NCBI GenBank assembly: GCA_019828545.1
Contig: JACVRA010000165.1
Span: forward strand, 744,001-808,000
Length of the DNA stretch: 64,000 bases
DNA from: Paracamarosporium sp. OC-R06-R3
Lineage: Eukaryota; Ascomycota; Dothideomycetes; Pleosporales; Didymosphaeriaceae
Direction: 5' to 3'
How positions within the stretch are numbered: the first letter of the stretch is position 1; each line of letters opens with the position of its first letter. A model generated the notes under the pieces. It searched no databases and was not told where the DNA came from. It saw only the letters and a program-made list of their open reading frames with translations. The position numbers were made by a program, and so were the translations under genes. Positions 32,186 to 43,500 of this stretch are shown here, piece by piece.

Positions 32186-33099
32186 TCAGAACCTCTCCTT
32201 CATGCGTCCTGCTACGGTCCTGAGGTTGCCGTAGACCTTGCCAGGCTGCGAACCCAGAATGAGCGAGACGATAGCTTCGCGCGCGATGTGAATGTTCTTG
32301 AAGCCGCCGAGGATGTGGATCTAGATAATAGTTAGAATAACATGCCCTTTACAATCCGATATATGGAACCGTAACCGTACCTTCTGGTCAGCCAACACAA
32401 CTCTCGTCCTCGACGCATTCTCAATCGCAAACTTTGTCTTTCCGTCCTTGCCCGCAATTCGGCCAATGGCTCTCCCCAAATGCTCCCCCTGGAGGGTCTT
32501 CACGTCTTTTATCTCGAACGTTTCAATGTATAGGTCGTCCAACCGCAACAACGCAATCGCGTCGTCGACATCGAATCCCAGGCAAAAAGCTCGGACGAAG
32601 TCTTCACCCTTTTGGAGCGCTCTGCGAAATGTCAGCGGCACGACCAACAACCTGTGCGCGAGCGGGCCTGCTCTGGAAGAGTTCTGGCTTACCCAGAATC
32701 AGTTGTCGCAGATGACGTCCGCATCTCGACCGTTTTCTTAGCAGTGTTCATTCGCACTTGTAGTTTAAGATGCTCGACAAGAGGAGGATATATCTTGGGC
32801 CATGCGGTTTTAAGAGGCGAGTAGCGGTGCGGTGGGACGGGGACGTTGCGGCGTTCGCGCTTGAAGGCGAGGGGGATGCTGTTGGTAGGGGGGAAATGTG
32901 GGCGGCCGGACTCGTCAGTTGTGGGCGCGTCTGTGGCTTCCGAGGTGGCTTGCGAGGGAACAGGCACAGTGGTCGTGTCCATGTCGAGAAGGGGTGTGTC
33001 GTCTTCGGAGAGGGGCACTGCGGTGGCATCGGCCATGGCAGAGTCGGCGTTTTCAGCGAGTGCTTCGGGGGCACGCTGGAGGGCGGTTGGTGCCGGCAT
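32186..33099 (-). CDS. PNO1: KH-domain ribosome assembly factor PNO1 (Dim2/Rrp20)
   Basis: Three exons (33099-32693, 32621-32381, 32320-32186) with introns of 71 and 60 nt give 260 residues, close to the family norm. The N-terminal 90 residues are variable and acidic. The conserved part starts at [27 protein letters not shown], continues with [28 protein letters not shown], and ends with the second KH domain: [38 protein letters not shown] and [21 protein letters not shown]1 binds pre-rRNA near the 3' end of 18S, partners with the nuclease Nob1 and is needed for 40S maturation in nucleolus and cytoplasm. It shares a 450-bp divergent promoter with the MDM31 homologue. Confidence 0.92.
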
Positions 33100-33549
33100 A
33101 TTGTGTGTGTGGAGAGTGTGTAGAGGTCGTGTGGTTATCGTGGTAGAGTGCGAGTGGCGGGGTGAATGTCGGTGTTGAGTCGCAAGTCGGAAGGAGCGAT
33201 GGGTGTCGTGCAGAATCCGGGAAATGAAGATCAAAAAGTGCAGAATCCTTCTCTTGCTTGACCAGCGAAGCTATCACACTTCCAAAGACGCGCTGTTGCG
33301 GAGCACAAAGGCTGGAGCAGTGAATTGGCGGTGGTTATCGATAGCGAAATTCCAACATTTTTCGCTTGGCGCGTCGGCGGTGGCTTCCCTGTGGCTCCTT
33401 TTTCCGCGTCCAGCCAAATTCGAGAACGTCATTCTGCCTCTGCTTCCTGTCTTGCTACGCCATCCCCAACACCACACACCATCCGTACACCCCGCACAGT
33501 CTGCATCGCGCCGAGAGCAGGCCTCGACCATGTGGTGCTCGCGAATATC
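33100..33549. promoter_or_regulatory. Divergent promoter between PNO1 and MDM31
   Basis: The two start codons are 450 bp apart and face away from each other, so the two genes must share or closely pack their control elements. A C/A-rich strand near the PNO1 start looks like its leader. I did not recognise a specific factor site. Confidence 0.6.
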
Positions 33550-35814
33550 ATGAAAGGAAATGTAGGGCTCGCGGTCGGCGCGGCAGTCAGGCGCTCAGTC
33601 GGAGAGCTGGGCCTGGGGACGCAGAGCGCGCCGCTATGGAGGGCATCGGTAGCATGGGCTACATCAAGAATCGGGATACAGGCTGCAAGGCGGTCAATCA
33701 GTATCCAGGCGTGTAGTTGGGGCGCTCAATCGACTTTGTCGCGATCACATGTCGGACCCGTCTCAGCCCTCCTCGTGACACTCGCACGACCACGCAACGT
33801 TCAGCAAAGCGTCGCTCTCGCTGCGGCTTCAGCATTCCGTCGCAACGCTCGAACCATAGCGAACACATCGAAACGGAAAGATGGCGCAAAGAACCGGCGC
33901 AACAAGAGCTCAGTCACCAACAGCTCCACCTCGAAGAACAAGCAAACCTCCGCTCCCCAAGCCACCCTCTCTCCCCAGCCCGACGCGCCTCCAAAACCCT
34001 CTGGCACTCCCAAAAAAGCGCCCGAGACCGACGCCGATCACCCTGCTGGCTCCAGTCACTACTTCTTGGAGCGCCTGCCACATTCACTCCCGCATCTGAA
34101 GCGCCCTACCAAGGCAGAGCTGTTGGAAGCGGCATCTGGGTTTTGGTCGCGGATAAGAGTCCATTTCAAATGGCTCACCATCCGGAGTAACCGCCCGTTC
34201 AATGCGGACGAGATATACGCTCTGTTTTCATGGATACTGGCTGCACATTTCATGTGGTTGTTGCTCGGGACCACCACCTTCATCATGCTGGCCGTGTTCC
34301 TTATAAATACGGTCTTCGCCCAGGAGACGGTGGCCCAGTGGATCGGCAACTACTTGACAAAGTCTTCTGGAATCAAGGTTGTTTTCGAATCAGCCGTCGT
34401 GCCCAAATGGAAAGACGGCGTCATCTCGTTCAGGAGGGTGTTCGTATCGCGGAGACCAGGGCAGAAGAACGCACATGTCACCAAGGGCTCCCAGACCTCG
34501 GCAGCTGCCGCTGCCGCAATCGCGCACAAAGAGAAGGAAGAATCGGATGCAGTCGAAGAGGAGGAGGATACCAACTACACCCAGTTTGATATATCTATTG
34601 ACACCGTCAATGTTACCCTATCGTTCTCAAAATGGATGAACGGTAAGGGTATCTTAAAGGATGTTGAAATCAAGGGCATTCGCGGCGTCGTAGACCGCAC
34701 CTCCGTCCACGCCATTGAAGGTGTGGACCCGCGTTCCTACAAGCACGACCACGAGCCTGGCGACTTCGAGCTCGATTCCTTCAAGATGGAAGACCTGCTC
34801 GTCACCATCTATCAGCCCGACAACTTCCGTCCGTTTTCTGTTAGCATTTATAGCTGCGACCTACCCCAGCTGAGAAAGCAGTGGCTGTTCTACGATTTCC
34901 TGAGTGCAAACATGATGTCCGGCTCCTTCGACAATTCCCTCTTCACCATACATCCTCGCCAAACACACAACTACACCGGAGCACAGCTCAGTAACGGACG
35001 CGACACAAATGACGGTTCTACCTGGAAGAAACAGAGCCGCATCCGTATTGATGGGCTAAACATCGATCATCTAAATCGCGGATACGAAGGTCCCTTCTCT
35101 TGGATCTACGAAGGAAACGTGGATATCGTTTCGGACATCATGTTGCCCAACGATGACGATGATTCCCTTGCGAAGGTCATGAGCGACATGTATGACCGCG
35201 TCGAAGCCACGGTCACGCAGAACCATAACAGGCATTACTCGGACCATGCGGCGCACGGTTTTGACGAGCATCGGCATCAGCATGGGCCTCACGAAAAGGA
35301 AACCAAGGGAGAAGCAAGTGAGGATGACAAGCGGTTCGTCATCATGGATGTGCGCGTCCACCTCAACGATGTCCGCGCCGCAGTTCCACTCTTCACCAAC
35401 GACATCTCCTACGTCAACAACGCGCTTGTACGCCCGATTGTCGCGTATATTAATACGAGGAAGACTTTCATCCCCGTCAACTGTCGGGTCGTCAAGAGAG
35501 CCTCTGAGTTCGATGGCTCGTGGACAATCTACGATAGCGGGCTGATGGACGATATATCGCGAGAGGTATGTTGCGGCTCCCTAGCGTTCTTACAATTTCC
35601 TCTTCCTCGTTCGCCTCTTATTCCATTATCCTCCTTCCTCCTTTCTCAGCGATCTTGCACATTCACTAATACCACACAGATGTACGACGCCTTCGCCCGC
35701 GACATCACAGACGACAACACGGCGCGCAAACGTCGCATAAAAAAAGTAGGCATCTGGACGCTGCAACTAGCAGCCCAGGCGCTGTTCCTGGGGTTAGCAG
35801 GGAACATCGCGTAG
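33550..35814 (+). CDS. MDM31: Mitochondrial inner-membrane protein Mdm31/Mdm32 family
   Basis: Exons 33550-35565 and 35680-35814 give 716 residues. The N-terminus is rich in Arg, Ser and Ala with almost no acidic residues (MKGNVGLAVGAAVRRSVGEL, then SRIGIQAARRSIS), fitting a mitochondrial presequence. A double hydrophobic segment lies at about 223-257 (IYALFSWILAAHFMWLLLGT) and a last one near the C-terminus (GIWTLQLAAQALFLGLAG). Conserved blocks include RPFNADEIYALFSWI, SGIKVVFESAVVPKWKDG, VEIKGIRGVVDRTS, PFSVSIYSCDLPQLRKQW and SWIYEGNVDIVSDIMLP. In yeast Mdm31 and Mdm32 shape mitochondria, hold nucleoids and help lipid balance in the inner membrane. The intron of 114 nt is in frame without a stop, but its GTATGT, CACTAAT and CACAG signals are strong. 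Confidence 0.9.
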   Translation: MKGNVGLAVGAAVRRSVGELGLGTQSAPLWRASVAWATSRIGIQAARRSISIQACSWGAQSTLSRSHVGPVSALLVTLARPRNVQQSVALAAASAFRRNARTIANTSKRKDGAKNRRNKSSVTNSSTSKNKQTSAPQATLSPQPDAPPKPSGTPKKAPETDADHPAGSSHYFLERLPHSLPHLKRPTKAELLEAASGFWSRIRVHFKWLTIRSNRPFNADEIYALFSWILAAHFMWLLLGTTTFIMLAVFLINTVFAQETVAQWIGNYLTKSSGIKVVFESAVVPKWKDGVISFRRVFVSRRPGQKNAHVTKGSQTSAAAAAAIAHKEKEESDAVEEEEDTNYTQFDISIDTVNVTLSFSKWMNGKGILKDVEIKGIRGVVDRTSVHAIEGVDPRSYKHDHEPGDFELDSFKMEDLLVTIYQPDNFRPFSVSIYSCDLPQLRKQWLFYDFLSANMMSGSFDNSLFTIHPRQTHNYTGAQLSNGRDTNDGSTWKKQSRIRIDGLNIDHLNRGYEGPFSWIYEGNVDIVSDIMLPNDDDDSLAKVMSDMYDRVEATVTQNHNRHYSDHAAHGFDEHRHQHGPHEKETKGEASEDDKRFVIMDVRVHLNDVRAAVPLFTNDISYVNNALVRPIVAYINTRKTFIPVNCRVVKRASEFDGSWTIYDSGLMDDISREVCCGSLAFLQFPLPRSPLIPLSSFLLSQRSCTFTNTTQMYDAFARDITDDNTARKRRIKKVGIWTLQLAAQALFLGLAGNIA

Positions 35815-37682
35815 TCGCTTCTTCCATCCTTCCATCCTCCATCATACAATCTTCATTCAGCACAGTTTCATGTGCCAATCCATGAAGGAATAGATACCCA
35901 TACACGTCACGTCACGTCACGGAGCATATTTTTTGTTTTTGCCAGGCGAGTATGTGTATATGTAGGATAGCATTGGCGTTTCTGGACACGTGGGAGGGTA
36001 ACGATTGATGGTGGTGTATGATTGTAGGATAGATTATATTATAATTGTAACGATGGTGTGGGGCATTGCCTTGGTTTGCTCTAAGAGAAGAGATAAATAC
36101 CTACCAGATATACATGCTGTATGACTTGTCTCATGCTCACTTGCTTGCATCATAATTCATACTGTCCTATTTTACCCGCTTTTCTTATATCGTAAACTGT
36201 CCAATGTCCTAATTCACCACACTCTTGACTAAAAATCAGCGCTGCGTATACGTCCCGCACTTAACTTGACTGTTTACTTTGCGTCCTGCCTTGGTATAAC
36301 GTACCACCCATCTATTATCGTGGGTACCTCCTCTTTACCGGGAATCTGTCTTTATAAATGTACGAAAAAGAGGAGAAGACGGCAGCAGGAGAGCGAACGA
36401 GGTGACTATCTCCACTTTATAAATGTACAAAAAAGCGATGTGAATTACTTGGGATTGTGGTAGCTCTGTAAAGGCGGTGTATGCGGTGTCATCTTGCCTC
36501 TAGGAAAATTAAGCTGATTTATTGGTGAAGGATAGTGTTGTGTTTGCTGGCTTCTTTGGGGGGGCTGGGGGCTGTTGGAGGGATTCCTCGTGAGATGGAC
36601 GAGGCGAGGTGTGATAGGAGAACGGTGGGATGCTGGAGTGGTGAAAGTGGGTTTGGAGATGTATTGTTTACTTTTTGCAGGTCGGATTTGTGGTGTTTTG
36701 CGTGTTGTATGTGGTGTTGAGTGTGGTTTGAGCGCGGAAGGTCGAGGGGGTGGATTGTTCTCGGGAGCGCCGGGTTGGTTGTTGAGTTTCTTTGTGGAGT
36801 GTTGGAGCATTGGGGATAGTGTATGTATCCGGAATTTTGGGCTGAGTGGAGAGTTGGTTAGGGATACTAATGGTGGTAAGAGTCTTTAGGCGATTGCGAG
36901 TTAAGCTATGTTAAGACATGGTACTCCAGTGTTACTCGCATATAAAATGCTTGGTATACTACTTGCTTGCTAAGAATTTTTTTTTTTTGGCTGCCTCGTA
37001 TCGAGTTGTAAGATATACCAGTAACCGGCCCGGCAAAAACAGTCTTATACGAGTACACTTGGAGAATTCAACAAAGTAGATATGTTAGAAGGAAATAGTA
37101 TTATGCAATGGGCGAAACACAAGCTTGTGAATGTAATTGTTCTGGTGTAATCTGCCAGTGGACCATCTGCAAGATTTCACAATATCATCCAGAGCGTCAC
37201 CTCGGTCGCACAGAGTCCAAATCTTGACATCATCAACATGCAGAAACCTGCAAGACTCCTAACTGTGGAGATTGAGGAGGCTGGCGATGACGGACCCAAG
37301 AATAGACGCTGTCGCCGTCTGGTTGGAGATCGGCGCAGGGATTCTCCAGGGCTGGCCACTTAGCGGCGGAGCATCACGTCCAAGGCTCAGGAGAGGACGG
37401 ACTCGCGCAATCACTCCAAAGTAGAGCGTCTCCACCGATTATCACGGCTTTCCCACCATTGCTCCCCCGCGCCCTTCGCTTCCTCTGCGCCGGAGCCCCC
37501 TAGCAGTTCCAGCGCCTATTCTTCCCCCGACGCTCTTCCCTTCGCGCACGCCGCGCCCGTGGCTCCGCATCCGACCGGGAGCACCGACGGCCTGGCCTGG
37601 CGACCCCAAGCGCCTTGGTTGATGCTATCGCGCATATAGATGACGCCGCGCCTGTCAATATACTTCGCAGTGGCGCTCATCG
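35815..37682. other. 1.9-kb intergenic region
   Basis: Contains the 3' region of MDM31 with a GTCAC repeat at 35906-35920, an AT-rich stretch, a direct repeat of TTTATAAATGTAC at 36351 and 36416, a G/T-rich part at 36.5-36.8 kb, an oligo-T run near 36975, and the leader of the kinase gene. Open frames here are low-complexity shadows. Confidence 0.45.
36350..36437 (+). repeat. Pair of direct repeats, CTTTATAAATGTACrAAAAAG
   Basis: Two copies, starting at 36350 and 36415, are 65 bp apart and differ at one central base. No known element recognised. Confidence 0.7.
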
Positions 37683-40520
37683 ATGCAGTCGAGCATCCGG
37701 GCTCAGGCTGAAGTTCAGGCCCAGAGGAAGAAGGCATGATTCTGCTGCCGACACTGCGCTTTGTTTTGTTTGCTAATTGACTGGAACAGCAGCTCGCAAA
37801 CTCGTACAAGCAGCTCCTCGAGTAAGCCTCCATCCGCCATGCGATCCCCCTCCTCCGGACCATACTGATGCGCTATCCGCAGTGAATTCTCCGCCCCGGA
37901 CTTGAAGAACGTGGGCAACTATACCCTGGGGAGACTGATTGGAAAGGGCAGCTTTGGAAAGGTTTATTTGGCGTCCCATAAGCTCACCAATGGCTCCAAG
38001 GTGCGTGAGAAAGATACACGCTGAGGATGGGAATTGACAAGCGCAGGTCGTGCTCAAGTCGGCGAAGAAGGACGATGCGAACCTTGCCCGCGAGATCCAC
38101 CACCACCGCCAATTCATACACCCGCACATCGCTAGATTATACGAGGTCATAGTCACAGAGTCACTGGTCTGGCTCGTTTTGGAATACTGTCCTGGTATGA
38201 TGGGATATCGCACCTAGGAAAGCATGGGCGCGGCTGACCGTAACAGGTGATGAGTTGTATAATTACCTTCTCGCGCACGGCGCGCTCGAACCGGCCAAGG
38301 TCCAGAAAATCTTCACGCAGCTCGTCGGCGCCGTGTCCTACGTTCACAACAAGTCCTGCGTCCACCGCGACCTCAAGCTCGAGAACATCCTCTTGGATAA
38401 ATACGAAAACGTGAAACTGGTAGACTTTGGCTTCACGCGCGAATACGAGGGCAAGTCCAACTATCTGCAAACATGGTGCGGTACCGTGTGCTACAGCGCG
38501 CCCGAGATGCTCAAGGGCGAGAAGTACGCGGGGGAAAAAGTGGACGTGTGGAGTCTTGGGATCATTCTTTATGCGCTTTTGGTGGGCGAGCTGCCTTTTG
38601 ACGACGACAACGAGTTGGTTACGAAAACAAAAATCTTGAAGGAAGAGCCGACATACCCAGAGAATTTTCCGCAGCAGGCCAAGGAGCTGTGCCAGAGCTT
38701 GTTGAGTAAACGGCCGATTTTGAGACCGACGCTGGCGGACATATTGCAGAATCCTTGGTTATCAGAGCATGCGCCGCGGCAGCAGGAGATTTTGAAGTTG
38801 AAGCAGCCGGATCCTTTCTCGACTGAGTTGGAGAAGGAAGTTTTGCATCGAATGCGCGCAGCTGGAGTGGATATGGACACTATTATTGAGAATGTTTTGG
38901 CGCAACGGTGCGACGCGCTAGCTGGCTGGTGGGCACTGTTGCTCGAAAAAGAAGAGAGAAAGGCCAGGAGAAGAGAACGCAAGCGGAAAGAGAGGGAGGC
39001 TGAGGCAAAGAGTTTGCGGCGATTGAGTGCGGCGAGCAGTCGTTTGGACAAGCTTGCACCTACAATACGAGAAACGGACGAAGAGGGCCACTCAGGTCTG
39101 CTGGGCGAACCACCCAAGAGTCGAGGAAGGGCCAGGAACCGGAGTAGTTTGCATGGTGATTCCTACAACCCACCCTTGAACCGGGCTTCACTAATAACTT
39201 CTAGGTGTACCCTCTGACCTCCCACAGCTCCCAGAATCTGGCAACTCCCCTGAACCGGACGCTGAGATACCTCCACCACCCATCGCAAAAGACCATATCA
39301 GGTCCTCAGGCTCATCATCCCGACCTCCTCCACCGCCCAAGGAGATGATTAGAAGACGGTCTCAAGCAAGCATGCTACAAGTTGTATCCACTAACCCAGA
39401 TCTTCTAAGTCCAAATGGCTTCGTGCCCAAACGTCGGCGGAAATATCAACCACCCTTCCTGAACCACCTAGCGTCTCTCAGGAACTGGATCAAGGAAACC
39501 TCGAAAAGAGCCCGCTCTCCAGGAGGCTCCAAAGCTTCGAGCGCGAAATCGCCTACCCTCCCCGACACCGCCTCCTCGCCCGACTCAAAACGCCGCCCCA
39601 GCAACACAAATCGTTCCAGCGTCCACGCTCACCACACAGGCACTACACCCTCGACGCACGTCGCCGCCCGTCCCCGCTTATCCTCGTCCGGAAAACGACC
39701 CTCCGTTTCCCCTTCCCCACTAACACCGCGTTCCTCGTACCGCCGCTCTTCCGGCGGCCTGCGAGGCCGCAAATCCACATCCTCATCCATATCATCCATC
39801 CGCTCGATGCCGCACCACCACCACACACACTCCAAGGCCTCCTCGACCTCCTCCGCCAGCATAACGTCACCCACCATTTCCGTCTCAGGACACAAGACGA
39901 AGTCGCCGCACACAAGCGTAAAGGTCCTACCTGCTACCCCGACGAATGCTTCCTTCCCCTCGAATCTCAGGCTGGGGCTCGCTGTAAGAGGAGGACTTAG
40001 CGAGGGCGGCGCTGCCTTCGGTGTCCAGCCGCCGCCTTCGCCCGGGCTGGTCTTCGCAAAGAGGAAGAGGAGCCCGTTTAAGGGGCCTATGCTGAATATC
40101 AGCCCGGTGGGTCCGGCGACGAGGGGACGAATGGGCAGCGATGGCGCAGCGAGTCGCAGCACGAGTATTCAGGGACGACGGAGCGGGGAGATCATGGGTA
40201 TCGCGGAGGAAGAGGAGGACGAGGAGGAAGACGTCGAGGAGGTGGACGAGTTCAGCCCCGTCATCGCGGGGTGCGAGGAGGTAATCGAAGAGACGGAGCC
40301 TGGCGCGGAGTCGCCGGTGCGGGCTTCTCAGGACGGAGAAGCGAAGGGGTTGGGCTTGCAAGACGGCGAGAAGTCAGTTGGTGGGGGCCTGCTTCTGGGC
40401 AAGCTGCTTGAGGAGAGAGAGCCGTCGCCTGTGCCGCCCGTTGTTCCTGAGAAGGAACGTAAGACGGAGGAGGACGCGAAAGAAAAGTCTAAGCCGCTGG
40501 AAAACGGGAAGGAGTCGTAG
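37683..40520 (+). CDS. Ser/Thr protein kinase, CAMK/SNF1-like, YPL150W-type, 857 aa
   Basis: Six exons are inferred: 37683-37733, 37790-37821, 37883-38000, 38047-38194, 38247-39155 and 39205-40520. The kinase domain spans about residues 41-292 with GKGSFGKVYLA, the lysine in VVLKSAKK, HRDLKLEN, DFGFTREYEG, a WCGTVCYSAPEML activation segment and DVWSLGIILYALLVGELPFD. A charged helix rich in Arg, Lys and Glu follows (EERKARRRERKRKERE), then about 450 disordered Ser/Pro-rich residues with an acidic run (EEEEDEEEDVEEVDEF). The closest family I know is the yeast YPL150W-like branch of CAMKL kinases, with unclear function. The first exon (MQSSIRAQAEVQAQRKK) is joined through a GC-AG intron; without it the frame meets a stop. 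Exons 3-6 are secure, exon 1 less so. Confidence 0.85.
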
Positions 40521-43500
40521 GGCTGCGGCTTGCGCTTCGTACGATAAAAGAGGGGATATATGTGGGTTAGAGCTTGGGTGAGAAGAGGTGGGTAGGTGCT
40601 TGGGGTGGATTTAAGATACACGTTGATTGGAGAGATTGATTGATTGATTGATTGGTTGGTATGATAGTTGCTTTGTACGTTGGATAGATACCTTTTTGTT
40701 TTCTTTCTTTTTCTTTACTTTCTGACTGCTTGGCTGGATGGATGGATGGATGGATGCGTATGCATGTATGTATGTGTATGGTTTGGCGATTTGGCAGGTT
40801 GGTTGGTTGGTTGGTTGGCTGCTACAGCGAGCAGCCAGCCGTCTTTTCTCTTCTTCGCTTGTTCTTCGATTACTCCGCTTCTCTACCTCGCACCGACATG
40901 TCGAGAGCGCTTCTTGTATTCTCATATAGATTTTTCGCGCAGCTGCTTGGATTGGAGCGTTTTCGTTGTGGTCTGTTCTACTTTGTTCTATTCTATTTGC
41001 TCGCTTCTTTTGCGGTTCTCCTTCTTCTTCGTCGCGGTGATTGGTAATGAGGGTGGGAAGCGAGGAAAAATGGAGATGTTCTTGGAGCTGCTGGGGAAGT
41101 TTCTTGTACATGTTTGCATGGGATGGGAGAGGGTTAATGATGGAAAAGTATATATGGGTACATAGATGGCATGCGCGGGATGGAAAGGGAGGGAATGCAT
41201 ATTTTGCTTTATTTGGCTGGTCGCTGTGGTGTGGATACTCAATGTGTATGTCCCTGTGTCTAGGATCACAGCATCGTTGAGTGTAGCATCTGCGTACAGG
41301 GCTGATCTTCTAGTACACCTACGCTGCGTGTTGGACTTCAGGGCAGTGGCAGGTTGTGTGATGCACGGGATATTCCGCTTCATTGTTTGATTCGTTATAG
41401 CCGGGATACCTCAAAGAGACGGGCGAACGAGTCAGACAGGAGTGTGCGCGTAAGCACAATGACTGACACACGGTAAGATGGTCACTGAGTCGTAGGAGGA
41501 TTAAAGTTTGTGATGGTGTTGGGAACAAGGCAAGATAACATATCGTGAAAGTCAGGTCACGTAGAGCTTTGCAGGACGACTGATGCGAAAGCGTGGGATA
41601 AGGTCTGCGTAGTGTGGGGGTTGTTGATTGAGGTATGGACTAGTTGAAGATACGCGACTTCCTGGGATATGGAATGGGTGGTATAGATTGCGATGCGGTG
41701 TTCTGCGCTTAATGCTGGGCGTGTTCACAAGACATTTGGCAAACATGGGGACTAGCTGTAAAGCAACGATTCGATACTATAGCGTGCAGTACGATAATGG
41801 TCAAGTGCAGTGCCCAGACTACAAGGCGTTCTGATACGTATCTCACGGACGCCATTTAATGAATAAGATCCGAGAGAATGGTACATGGAACGATGTAAGA
41901 ACAAGAAGAGAATAGTCTTGCAAATAGTCGATGCGCCAGCGGACATCACTCGAGTACTCGCGTCGCCAGGCGCATCCAGATTTGGAAGCGTACACGCCAC
42001 AATGTTCTACAACTCATGTGCGATGCAAAAGGCGATGGTTGCTAACTTCCGAGGCGTTTCTGGGCAGAGTGTCTGGGGCGAGGGCTGAAGTTCGATAGAC
42101 ATGTCTTTCGTATTCCAGAAACTTTTCGTAGTGGTGTAAGGATACGTGGGGGATCTCCTGCACGGAGATTTATGGCACCTTACATTTTGGGAAGGTGTAC
42201 GAGTCTGTGCGATACGCTGCTGCAGAACGCCATGCGCGATAAGCACGTGCGCTGTCAGTGTCTTTCCCACGTGAGGCGGGCGCCGCCGCAGTGACAGAGT
42301 AGGGCCATGAGAATGCGGGGCGGAAGGATTTACGGACATGGCCGAGAGACTCGAAGACGGATTTCGTGGTCATTGCGCTGGGTGACAGCAATAAAGGGAT
42401 TGAGAAGAAAGGAAACAAGGAGAGTTTCAGGTACGACCCTTGAGGAAGCGGTTAAGAAGCTGGTGCGGGACAGGAGACAAAAGGGCAAAGGGATGTGAGT
42501 GAGCAAATTTCAAGTCATGATGGTAAGGCCTCCCATAGGTTCACGCATGTTGTATGGCTGGGAACAGCAGCTGAAGTGCGACATTACTGGCCAGTGACAT
42601 GGCATGGCGACAACGGCGCAGGGTGAGCGATTCTCGTACGAAAAAGATCAAAAAATTCTCCCGTATCCTGTAGTCACACTAGAAGACGTTTAGTGTGCTC
42701 TTTTGTCAGACGAAAGCGCTCGAGCACATGCTTCGTAGATCGTGTTCGCCTCGGTACGCACGACCCTGTGCTGACATGCTTTCGGGCGGAGGCGTCCGGC
42801 CTGTAAAAGGCCGCATGAGGCGTTCTTATTCTGCAAGCAGAAGTTAAGCGGCGCAGCGACGGAAGAGGCGCGCGCTCGTCGAATCTCGTGTAAACTGACA
42901 TGCGGGATAATGATGGTGGCATCCAGTCCTAGCCCCAAGTAGGAAGGAGGTTCAACCGTCCGAACAACGGCTTCGATAGTGGGGACAAGAACATGTGTCC
43001 TCGATGTGAGGCGCGGACATGTCCCGTCAGTGAGTGTCATAGATGGCTTTGGCAGAGGTGATGGTGATACATTGGGGATTTTGACCTGACGCAGCATTTT
43101 ACCCGACTCGGATAATGCTCAAGAATTCGGGATGGGCTGACTCTGTGCTCCCTGGGCGTAAGCCGTTGTAGGACGGGACGAATCTCTCGGATTAGTGGAT
43201 GTCGAGTGGTTGACATGCGGGCCGAAAGGCATGCAGACGGAGCGAAGCGTTGAGCATACGAAAAGGCGGAGATTTGTCGATTTGTGGAAAAGAATGGGGC
43301 AATATGAATGCAGCGGAGGGAGAGGGTGTAATTCGCAGGATATATGTGTACCTGACAGGCGCGCGTACGCGAGGTTCGCGAAGTGGATGCATGAATTTCG
43401 CCAGTGCGAAAATAGATGCGGGTTCAGCCCTAGTGGCACAGCGACCAATATATCGTTGGGCTGGAGCCGAGAGCGTCAGAAGTTCGTGACGCGTTGTCCC

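Noticed and set aside
33325..33549. Longer N-terminus for MDM31
   Set aside because: It begins at TTG and overlaps the divergent promoter. The ATG at 33550 gives a good mitochondrial presequence.
40634..40818. Microsatellites as a telomere or centromere signal
   Set aside because: They are short, mixed tetranucleotide runs within a gene's 3' region and do not match the TTAGGG telomere repeat.
42690..43097. 135-codon frame on the minus strand
   Set aside because: No recognisable feature or splice partner; the composition does not stand out from its surroundings.
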